Positions 1 through 6,884 of a stretch of 64,000 nucleotides of DNA are shown piece after piece. A program made the translations under genes and the position numbers. The notes beneath the pieces are model-generated. The model worked only from the letters and a program-made list of their open reading frames with translations. It searched no databases and was not told the DNA's origin. The DNA is from Umezawaea endophytica (GTDB taxonomy: Bacteria; Actinomycetota; Actinomycetes; Mycobacteriales; Pseudonocardiaceae). The DNA is taken from contig NZ_JANYMP010000004.1 of NCBI RefSeq assembly GCF_025061645.1, forward strand, positions 42,968 through 106,967, written 5' to 3'. Positions within the stretch are counted from its first letter, which is position 1. The number at the start of each line of letters is the position of its first letter.

Positions 1-21
1 CCCCCCCCCCCCCCCCCCCCC
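1..21. repeat. poly-C homopolymer tract (at least 21 C)
   Basis: The window opens with 21 consecutive C residues and the tract may extend upstream. Read in frame 1 it gives a run of prolines that ends at a TAG at 37-39, ten bases before the response regulator start. It could be the proline-rich C-terminus of an upstream gene, probably the partner histidine kinase, but that gene lies outside the window. A slippage-prone tract or an assembly edge artefact are both possible. Confidence 0.6.
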
Positions 22-48
22 GCGCCGGGGTGGCGCTAGGGTCTGCGC

Positions 49-711
49 GTGATCCGGGTGGTGGTGTGCGACGACCAGGAACTGGTGCGCACCGGTTACG
101 TGACGATCTTCGGTGCCCAGCCCGACATCGAGGTGGTCGGCGAGGCGGCGGACGGCCGCACCGCGGTCGACCTCGTCCGCGAGGTGCGGCCCGACGTGGT
201 GGTGATGGACATCCGGATGCCGGTGCTGAACGGCATCGAGGCGACCCGGCAGCTCGCGGGCCACGGCGTGGCCGATCCGGTGAAGGTGTTGGTGGTGACC
301 ACCTTCAACCTCGACGAGTACGTGTACGAGGCGCTGCGGGCGGGGGCGAGCGGGTTCCTGCTCAAGGACTCGACACCCGCGGAGCTGATCGCGGGCATCC
401 GCACCGTCGCCGTGGGCGACTCCCTGCTGGCGCCCGCCGTCACCCGCACGCTCATCGGCCGCTTCGCGTCCCGCGTCCAGCCGACCGCGCCCGATCCCGA
501 ACACCCGCTGACGCCCCGCGAGCTGGAGGTGCTGAAGCTGATCGCGGAGGGCCTGTCGAACGCGGAGATCGCCGGGACGCTGGTGATCAGCCACGAGACC
601 GTGAAGACCTACGTGTCACGCCTGCTGGCGAAACTGGGCCTCCGCGACCGCGTCCACGCCGTCGTCTTCGCCCACCGCGCGGGCCTCGTCCCCGGAGCGG
701 GCCACCTCTGA
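49..711 (+). CDS. NarL/FixJ-family two-component response regulator
   Basis: 220 aa with a GTG start. An N-terminal receiver domain (about residues 1-120) keeps the acidic pair DD at 8-9, the phospho-acceptor Asp54 in the VVMDIRMP motif, the conserved Thr in VVTTF and the Lys in GFLLKD. A C-terminal LuxR-type helix-turn-helix (about 155-215) has LTPRELEVLKLIAEGLSN and HETVKTYVSRLLAKL. It should bind DNA as a phosphorylation-dependent dimer. The cognate histidine kinase is expected just upstream, beyond the window edge. Its stop codon abuts the stop of the convergent DUF4287 gene with no spacer. Confidence 0.93.
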   Translation: MIRVVVCDDQELVRTGYVTIFGAQPDIEVVGEAADGRTAVDLVREVRPDVVVMDIRMPVLNGIEATRQLAGHGVADPVKVLVVTTFNLDEYVYEALRAGASGFLLKDSTPAELIAGIRTVAVGDSLLAPAVTRTLIGRFASRVQPTAPDPEHPLTPRELEVLKLIAEGLSNAEIAGTLVISHETVKTYVSRLLAKLGLRDRVHAVVFAHRAGLVPGAGHL

Positions 712-918
712 CTAGCTGCCCTCGGCGAGGGTGTGCGCGACCAGCGCGTTGGCGTGCCCGTGGCCGAGCCCGTGCTCGGACTTGAGCCAGGACACCAACT
801 CCCTGTGCTTGGTCAGCGGGGAGGCCCGGATCAGCTCCTTCCACTCGGCGATCGGACGGCCGTACTTGGCCTCGATGGAGGGGAAGTAGCTCGCGGGGCC
901 CTTGACCGGTTCGCTCAT
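712..918 (-). CDS. DUF4287-type small protein
   Basis: 68 aa, ATG start. The sequence runs from a PASYFPSIEAKYGRP segment through an EWKELI helix to a GLGHGHANALV C-terminal motif, a pattern typical of the small actinobacterial DUF4287 domain. No catalytic residues can be named and no function is known to me. It ends base-to-base against the response regulator (convergent) and lies 28 bp downstream of the peptidase gene on the same strand, so the two minus-strand genes may be co-transcribed. Confidence 0.8.
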   Translation of the reverse strand: MSEPVKGPASYFPSIEAKYGRPIAEWKELIRASPLTKHRELVSWLKSEHGLGHGHANALVAHTLAEGS

Positions 919-946
919 GCCCCGAAGTCTGCCATCCCAGGTGGAA

Positions 947-1969
947 TCAACGCCGGTACCCGGCCGCCGTCCTCGGGTAGCGCTCCCGGTAGGCGACCAG
1001 GTGTCCCGAGGCCGTCGTGACGGACTCCGCGGCCAGCAGTCCGTGCACCAGGGCCCGTGCGAACACCTCGGCCGCCGCGGCGATGACGGCCTCGGGGTCG
1101 GCGTCCGCGACTCCCGTGGCGACCGAGAAGACCGTGTCGCCGTCGAACAGCCCGTGCGCGGGGCGGACGGCCAGTGCCAGGCCGTCCTGCCCGGTGTTCG
1201 CGAGGCGGTACAGGTCGGCGGGGGACAGGCGGGCGGTGGTCGCGATGACGCCGATGACCGTGTTGAGCGGGTTCCCGCCGAGCGGGGGCGGGCCGGACGG
1301 CGCGTCACCCCCGGCGGCGGGGAACTCCTGCCAGGCAACGGGTTCACCGTTCCGCAGCCGGTCCGTGGCGCCGAGGGACAGGCCGCGGGGCAGTCCGGTG
1401 GTGTGGTCGGCGGACGGCCCGACGGCGTTCAGCGCGGCCAGCGCGGCGACGACCGTGCCGTCCGGCAGCACCGCGCTCGCGGTGCCGAGCCCGCCCTTGA
1501 GGTCGGCGTTCATCGCCCCGGTGCCCGCTCCCGCGTTGCCGCAGGCGAACTCGATCCCCGCCGCCTCGGCGGCCTCCACCCCGAACGCGGCTGTGGGCCG
1601 GGCGTCGAAGTCGCCGCCGCGGCCCAGGTCGAAGAGCGCGGCGGCCGGGACGAGCGGGTCGTCCGTGCCCAGCCAGGTCTGCACGCCGTCGGCCGCGGCC
1701 AGGCCGTAGGAACTGCCGCCGGTCAGCACGATCGCCGGGACCTCGCGCCCGCCGTACCGGGCGTCCAGCGCGGCCGTCTCACGGGTGGCGGGCGCGCCGC
1801 CGCGAACGTCCACCGTCGCGCGTGATCCGGGCGGCAGCAGGACGACGGTGGTCCCGGTCAGCGCCCCGCCGCTGGTCCTGGTGGCGTTGCCGACCCGGAT
1901 CCCCGGCACGTCGGTGATCGCGTTGTGCTCGCCAGCGGTGACCATCGCGGGATCGTACTTCGTTGACAT
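947..1969 (-). CDS. P1-family (S58/DmpA-NylC-like) peptidase
   Basis: 340 aa from the ATG at 1969; a longer start at 1987 would run into the inverted repeat in the divergent promoter. Features of the P1/N-terminal nucleophile family: N-terminal ITDVPGIRVGNA, the LTGGSSYGL loop, the GNAGAGTGAMNADLKGG block, and GGNPLNTVIGVIATTARL. In NylC-type members the chain self-cleaves between Asn and Thr in this last motif and the new N-terminal Thr is the nucleophile; here the pair is Asn236-Thr237. Members act on N-terminal amino acids, D-Ala esters or nylon oligomers, so the substrate cannot be told from sequence. No signal peptide is visible; it is probably cytoplasmic. Confidence 0.88.
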   Translation of the reverse strand: MSTKYDPAMVTAGEHNAITDVPGIRVGNATRTSGGALTGTTVVLLPPGSRATVDVRGGAPATRETAALDARYGGREVPAIVLTGGSSYGLAAADGVQTWLGTDDPLVPAAALFDLGRGGDFDARPTAAFGVEAAEAAGIEFACGNAGAGTGAMNADLKGGLGTASAVLPDGTVVAALAALNAVGPSADHTTGLPRGLSLGATDRLRNGEPVAWQEFPAAGGDAPSGPPPLGGNPLNTVIGVIATTARLSPADLYRLANTGQDGLALAVRPAHGLFDGDTVFSVATGVADADPEAVIAAAAEVFARALVHGLLAAESVTTASGHLVAYRERYPRTAAGYRR

Positions 1970-1982
1970 CGGCGAACCGTGA

Positions 1983-2001
1983 ATCATATCTTATATCTGA
2001 T
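1983..2001. promoter_or_regulatory. AT-rich imperfect inverted repeat in divergent promoter
   Basis: A 19-bp, AT-rich inverted repeat with ATCA and TGAT ends (14 of 19 positions symmetric) lies in the 83-bp gap between the divergent P1 peptidase and GH95 genes. It stands out sharply against the GC-rich surroundings, so a repressor or activator site overlapping a promoter is likely. The binding protein is unknown. Confidence 0.45.
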
Positions 2002-2052
2002 TTACGCTACTGGCTGTCACTCGTTCGCTACCGGTCGAAGGGGACCCTGACG

Positions 2053-4434
2053 ATGTCGCGAGACGACGCTCCTGGACGCAGCACCGGACCGACCCGCCGC
2101 GACCTGCTGAGACTCGGCGGGGCGTTCGGCGCGGCGGCCGCGCTCGGCGGGCTGCCCGTCTTCACCGCGCACGCGGCCGTCGGCAGGCCGTCGACGCCGG
2201 TGCTCGTGCCCGCCGACGCGGCGACCAGGCTCACCTACCCGGCCCCCGCGACCGAGTCGAAGATCATCGAGGAGGGCCTGCCCATCGGCAACGGCCGCTT
2301 CGGCGGCCTCGTCGGCGGCGACCCGGCGCGGGACTTCCTCTACCTGACCGACGCCACGCTGTGGACCGGCGGGCTCAACGCGGCGCTCCAGGACGACGGG
2401 CAGTTCCCGTACGACGAGGCCCGCTTCGGCACGTTCTCGTTGCTGGCCAAGGTGTTCGTCAGCCAGCCCGCGCACACCGGTGTGACCGGCTACCGCCGTG
2501 AACTCGACCTGAGCAACGGCGTCGTCACCACCACCTACGACCACCGGGGCACGACCTACCGCCGCGAGGTCTACGCCAGCCACCCCGACGACGTCGTCGT
2601 CATCCGGCTGAGCAGGCGCGGCACGGGCACCCACACCGGCACGGTGTCGCTCGCGGGCACGCACGGCGAGACCACCAGGGCGGCGTCGTTCGCCGCGGCC
2701 TTCGGCAACGGGCTGAAGTACGCGGCGACCGTGACGGCGGCCGGCCGCACCGGCAAGGTCGCGGTCACCGGGGACGAGGTCGTCTTCACCGGCTGCGCCG
2801 AGGTCGTCATCGTCGTGGCGGGCGGCACGAACTACACGCCCGACGCGGCGACGGAGTTCAAGAACCCCGAGGCCGATCCGCTGGCCATCGCGAAGGGCAA
2901 GGCGCGCGCCGCGTCCCGCGAGTCCGGCGACGCCCTGCTCGCCACGCACGTCGCGGACTACCGGAAGCTCTACGACCGGATGACGCTCAGCCTGGGCACC
3001 TCGACCCCCGCGCAGAAGGCCATGGACACCTGGACGCGGCTCGGGGCCCGCGCGGCGGAGGGCGCCGCGCCGGACCCGGAACTGGAAGCCGCCTACGTCC
3101 AGTACGGCCGCTACCTGATGATCAGCGGCTCCCGCGACAGCGCCCCGCTGAACCTCCAGGGCCTGTGGCTGAGCAACAACACCCCGGACTGGTACAGCGA
3201 CTACCACACCGACATCAACGTCCAGATGAACTACTGGCTCGCTGACCGCGCGGGCCTGCCGTCGTGCTTCGACTCCTTCGCCGACTACTGCCTCTCGCAG
3301 CTCTCGTCGTGGACCACGCAGACCCGGCGGCTGTTCAACGACGAGCGCAACGGGTTCCGCAACCGCTCGGGCCGGGTCGCGGGCTGGACCACCGCGTACT
3401 CCACCAACATCTACGGCGGCAGCGGCTGGTGGTGGCACCCGGCGAGCAACGCGTGGCTGTGCAACTCGCTGTGGGAGCACTACGAGTACACCAAGGACGT
3501 CGAGTACCTGCGCAGGATCTACCCGCTGCTCAAGGGCGCGTGCGAGTTCTGGGAGGCTCGCTTGGTGACCACCACCGTCACCGACCCGGCCACGGGCGCG
3601 ACCAGGCGGGTGCTGATCGACGACCACGACTGGTCACCCGAGCACGGTCCGACCGACGCGCTGGGCGTGACGTACGCGCAGGAACTGGTGTGGGACCTGT
3701 TCGAGCACTACCGGCAGGCGTGCCTCCTGCTCGACGTCGACCGCGGGTACTGGAAGACCGTCGGCGACCTCCAGGTGAGGCTGTACCTGCCGAAGGTCAG
3801 CCCGAAGACGGGCTGGTTGCAGGAGTGGATGACGCCGGACAACCTCGGCGAGACCACGCACCGGCACCTGTCACCGCTGATCGGCCTGTTCCCCGGCGAC
3901 CGGGTGCGCGCGGACACCGTGACGCCGGAACTGCTGACGGGCGTGCGGAACCTGTTGGTGGCCAGGGGTTTCGACAGCTTCGGCTGGGCGTGCGCGTGGC
4001 GCGCGCTGTGCTGGGCGCGGCTCAAGGACGGCGAGAACGCCTACCGGCTGTTCCTCACCGTCCTCCGGCCGTCGGTCGACTTCGGCAACGGCAGCGCGCC
4101 CAACCTGTTCGACATGTACAGCTTCGGCGACCGGACGATCTTCCAGATCGACGCGAACTTCGGCACGCCGTCCGCGGTCGTCGAGATGCTGCTCTACTCG
4201 CGGCCGGGAACCGTCGAGCTGCTGCCCGCGCTCCCGGCGGCGTGGGCGGAGTCCGGGAGGATCACCGGCGTCGGCGCGCGCGGCGGGTTCGAGGTGGACT
4301 TCTCCTGGCGGGCGGGGAAGGTCACGTCGGTGACCGTGCGGAGCGTCGGCGGCACGTCCACCGTCGTGAAATCGGGCTCGTGGAGCCGGACCGTCACCCT
4401 CCAGCGCGGCCGGTCGACCACCTTCACGCCCTGA
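2053..4434 (+). CDS. Secreted glycoside hydrolase family 95 protein (alpha-L-fucosidase type)
   Basis: 793 aa from the ATG at 2053. A twin-arginine signal (TRRDLLRLGGAFGAAAALGG, cleaved near AHA-A) sends the folded enzyme to the Tat pathway. The GH95 layout follows: N-terminal beta-domain (IIEEGLPIGNGRFGGLVGG), helical barrel with DINVQMNYW, the acid region LIDDHDWSPEHGPTDALG, and QIDANFGTPSAV, matching the Asn, Glu and Asp catalytic segments known from bifidobacterial AfcA. It should release alpha-L-fucose (or alpha-L-galactose) from glycans outside the cell. Monocistronic, with a hairpin terminator right after the stop. Longer in-frame starts upstream have no ribosome site. Confidence 0.93.
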   Translation: MSRDDAPGRSTGPTRRDLLRLGGAFGAAAALGGLPVFTAHAAVGRPSTPVLVPADAATRLTYPAPATESKIIEEGLPIGNGRFGGLVGGDPARDFLYLTDATLWTGGLNAALQDDGQFPYDEARFGTFSLLAKVFVSQPAHTGVTGYRRELDLSNGVVTTTYDHRGTTYRREVYASHPDDVVVIRLSRRGTGTHTGTVSLAGTHGETTRAASFAAAFGNGLKYAATVTAAGRTGKVAVTGDEVVFTGCAEVVIVVAGGTNYTPDAATEFKNPEADPLAIAKGKARAASRESGDALLATHVADYRKLYDRMTLSLGTSTPAQKAMDTWTRLGARAAEGAAPDPELEAAYVQYGRYLMISGSRDSAPLNLQGLWLSNNTPDWYSDYHTDINVQMNYWLADRAGLPSCFDSFADYCLSQLSSWTTQTRRLFNDERNGFRNRSGRVAGWTTAYSTNIYGGSGWWWHPASNAWLCNSLWEHYEYTKDVEYLRRIYPLLKGACEFWEARLVTTTVTDPATGATRRVLIDDHDWSPEHGPTDALGVTYAQELVWDLFEHYRQACLLLDVDRGYWKTVGDLQVRLYLPKVSPKTGWLQEWMTPDNLGETTHRHLSPLIGLFPGDRVRADTVTPELLTGVRNLLVARGFDSFGWACAWRALCWARLKDGENAYRLFLTVLRPSVDFGNGSAPNLFDMYSFGDRTIFQIDANFGTPSAVVEMLLYSRPGTVELLPALPAAWAESGRITGVGARGGFEVDFSWRAGKVTSVTVRSVGGTSTVVKSGSWSRTVTLQRGRSTTFTP

Positions 4435-4439
4435 TCAGC

Positions 4440-4473
4440 GCGCACCCCGTCCCACATCCCGGACGGGGTGCGC
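4440..4473 (+). terminator. hairpin terminator after GH95 gene
   Basis: A perfect 12-bp stem GCGCACCCCGTC / GACGGGGTGCGC with a 10-base loop begins five bases after the GH95 stop. There is no U-tract, as is usual for the other hairpins here. Confidence 0.8.
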
Positions 4474-4523
4474 GGTGGTCCCTAGGCTGATCGGAGAGCC
4501 GGGGAAGTGGGGGCACACCGCCG

Positions 4524-5558
4524 ATGACGCTGTCAGTTCTGGACCTCTCGCCCGTCGTGTCGGGACAACGGGCCGCCGACGCGCTGCGCAACACGCTCGA
4601 CCTCGCGCGGCACGCCGAACGGCTGGGCTACCGCCGGTACTGGCTGGCCGAGCACCACCTGACGCCCGGTGTCGCCTCGACGTCGCCCGCGGTGCTCATC
4701 GCGGCGGTCGCCGCCGCCACCGAGGAGATCAGGGTCGGCTCGGGCGCGGTGCTGCTCGGCTACTACGCGCCGCTGGTCGTGGCGGAGCAGTTCGGGCTGC
4801 TGGCGAACCTGCACCCCGGCCGGATCGACCTCGGGCTCGGCCGGTCCGGCGCGGTGCGCGAGAGCGACCTGGCCAAGCACCCGGTGTTCTCCGCGCCGGA
4901 GTTCATCGCCCGCTACCGGCTCCAGCAGGGGCTGCTGGGGGTGCGCCCCGGAGCGGAGGAGCCGCCGTACGCCGAGCAGGTCGGGCAGGTGCTCGGGTTC
5001 GTCGGGGGCGACCACCACGCGAACGTCGTGGAGGGCGCGGACTTCGCGGTGTGGGTGCTGGGGTCGAGCGCGGGGGAGAGCGCCGTGACCGCGGGTGCAC
5101 TGGGGCTGCCGTTCGCCGCCGCGTACCACGTGTCGCCGCGCACGGCGCAGGCCGCGGTCGACGCCTACCGCGAGGCGTTCGTGCCGTCGGAGAGGCTGGC
5201 CGAGCCGTACGTGGTCATCTCGGCGGACGTCGTGGTCGCCGAGGACGAGGCGGTGGCCGTCGACCTGGCCGCGCCGTACGGCCAGTGGGTGCTGAGCATC
5301 CGCACGGGTGACGGCGCCATCCCGTTCCCCTCGCCCGAGGAGGCGGCGGCGTTCGAGTGGACCGACGAGGCGCACGCGAAGGTGGCGGACCGGACCGCGA
5401 CCCAGTTCGTCGGGGCGCCCGCCGACGTGGCGGAACGGCTGCACGAGTTGAAGACCACGACCGGGGCGGATGAGGTCCTGGTGACGACGATCGTCCACGA
5501 CCACGCCGCCCGCGTGCGCTCGTACGAATTGCTGGCCAAGGCCTGGGCGCAGGTCTAG
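4524..5558 (+). CDS. LLM-class flavin-dependent oxidoreductase
   Basis: 344 aa, ATG start preceded by GGGG-rich sequence. A luciferase-like TIM-barrel monooxygenase: the N-terminal strand [13 protein letters not shown], the [23 protein letters not shown] segment, [20 protein letters not shown], the [12 protein letters not shown] motif, and [23 protein letters not shown] are those of the MsnO8-like/alkanal monooxygenase-like group. It would use FMNH2 or F420H2 with a small carbonyl or hydrocarbon substrate that cannot be predicted. Stand-alone gene, codirectional with GH95 but after its terminator. Confidence 0.9.
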   Translation: MTLSVLDLSPVVSGQRAADALRNTLDLARHAERLGYRRYWLAEHHLTPGVASTSPAVLIAAVAAATEEIRVGSGAVLLGYYAPLVVAEQFGLLANLHPGRIDLGLGRSGAVRESDLAKHPVFSAPEFIARYRLQQGLLGVRPGAEEPPYAEQVGQVLGFVGGDHHANVVEGADFAVWVLGSSAGESAVTAGALGLPFAAAYHVSPRTAQAAVDAYREAFVPSERLAEPYVVISADVVVAEDEAVAVDLAAPYGQWVLSIRTGDGAIPFPSPEEAAAFEWTDEAHAKVADRTATQFVGAPADVAERLHELKTTTGADEVLVTTIVHDHAARVRSYELLAKAWAQV

Positions 5559-5792
5559 TCCAATTCGGCTGGGCCCAGCCCGTTGGAAAGCGGTTGCCCC
5601 GTGGTGCGGGCCGTCGGAATCGCGGGCCGGACCCGTCGAGCCGCGCCGGTCGGGTGATCAGGCCTGGTCCCACGCCGGGTGAAAGGGGAAGCATGATTCC
5701 CCGGCCGCGTGGAGTCGATTTCGTGAAAAGGCACTGAGTGCGGCGAACGCCATTCCGCGAAGCCGCCCGACAATTGTCCGACCCAATTCGGT

Positions 5793-6476
5793 TCAGGCGC
5801 GGCCGAGTGCCTGTCCCGCGGCGGCGAGAGTCCGTTCGACGAGATCGGTCGCCGTGCCGGGAGCCCAGCGCTCCGCCCATTCCGCGGCGTACCCGAGGTA
5901 GTCGCCGTACTGCTCGGGGGACCAGGGCCCGTCGGGGCTCCAGGTCGAGCCGCGCAGCGCGTTCACGCCCACCGTGACGTGCTGGTCCAGGATCAGCGGG
6001 CCGCCCGTCGCCGGGTCGTACGCGCCGAAGTGCAGCACCCGGCCGCCGTCGGCCGCCCCGAGCCGGGCGAGCGCGTGGCTCCCGCGCCGGGCGAGGGTCG
6101 CGTACCCGGCGACGGCGCCGTCGGCACGGGCCGTGCGCACCGCGTGCGAGAGGTTCGCGCCGACGGTTCCGGGGTTCGCCTCGAAGACCGAGCCCAGCTT
6201 GGAGGCGTTGCGCCACTTCGTGCCGACCGCCCAGACCTGCGTGGCGACCAGGGTGTGGACCGCCCCCAGTTCGTCGTCCGCGCGGGCCCCGATGGCGAAC
6301 AGGACGCGCCGGTCGACCGTGGACCGGTCGTCCAGTTCGGCGGGCCAGTACGCCCGGTCGGGCAGGTGGCCGAGCCAGTGGCCCTTCACGAACCCCACCG
6401 ACTGGTCCAGCAGGTAGGCGCTGTCGCGGTCGGGAGGGGTGCCGCGGAAGACGGTCTCGAACGCGAGGGTGGCCAC
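5793..6476 (-). CDS. Uncharacterised protein, possibly OGG-fold
   Basis: 227 aa, GTG start. Not recognised with certainty. The middle (HTLVATQVWAVGTKWRNASKLGSVF), a run of helices, and the C-terminal segment GGPLILDQHVTVGVNAL followed by WSPEQYGDYLGYAAEWAERW recall the actinobacterial OGG-fold (8-oxoguanine-glycosylase-like) family, in which ILD and SPEQY-type motifs recur. The catalytic Lys/Asp pair of true glycosylases cannot be assigned. Monocistronic, with 234 bp of featureless sequence between it and the convergent oxidoreductase. Confidence 0.5.
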   Translation of the reverse strand: MATLAFETVFRGTPPDRDSAYLLDQSVGFVKGHWLGHLPDRAYWPAELDDRSTVDRRVLFAIGARADDELGAVHTLVATQVWAVGTKWRNASKLGSVFEANPGTVGANLSHAVRTARADGAVAGYATLARRGSHALARLGAADGGRVLHFGAYDPATGGPLILDQHVTVGVNALRGSTWSPDGPWSPEQYGDYLGYAAEWAERWAPGTATDLVERTLAAAGQALGRA

Positions 6477-6884
6477 CGGCGCATCCTATGGACCGGCCTT
6501 TCGCGCCGCCGTCCGGTCGTCTACAGACCCATCATTCAAGACTTAGTTTAAGCAATGTATTGACACCTGGAGGTAACACCCATAACGTCCTGGACCACGC
6601 GGAAGGGAGCCCCGGTGAGCGAACCTGACGTCGATGCACGACATCGACACCGGCGGAAACCCGTGGCCGGAGCGATTCACTAGTTCCGCTTCCTCGGGCC
6701 GCGCGAACAACGCCCCGAGCGAAACAATTCGCCCGATGTTCCACCCTGCCTGAGATCGTTCGACGGAACCCCGGCGCGCACACCCCTGCCCTCGGCCCCC
6801 GCGTCCTCTGCGCGAAGCGGTCCGATCGCTGCCGCGTGCGCTGGGTGACGACGCCGCGCAGCGCGGCCGAGGAGGATTGCCCCA
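6477..6884 (+). promoter_or_regulatory. 408-bp gap with sigma-70-type promoter and CTT-N5-AAG palindrome
   Basis: Non-coding region ahead of the ricin/beta-helix gene. At 6560-6565 is TTGACA, then 17 bp, then TAACGT at 6583-6588, an excellent vegetative promoter. Just upstream at 6542-6552 is the palindrome CTTAGTTTAAG, placed where a repressor could block the -35 box. A related palindrome lies before the other ricin-domain gene at 39067-39077. The remaining roughly 290 bp form a long leader in which I see no gene. Confidence 0.6.

Noticed and set aside
5559-5792. Direct repeat CCAATTCGG at 5560 and 5782 around the OGG-like gene's 3' side
   Set aside because: Only nine bases and no inverted partner or mobile element features; probably chance.
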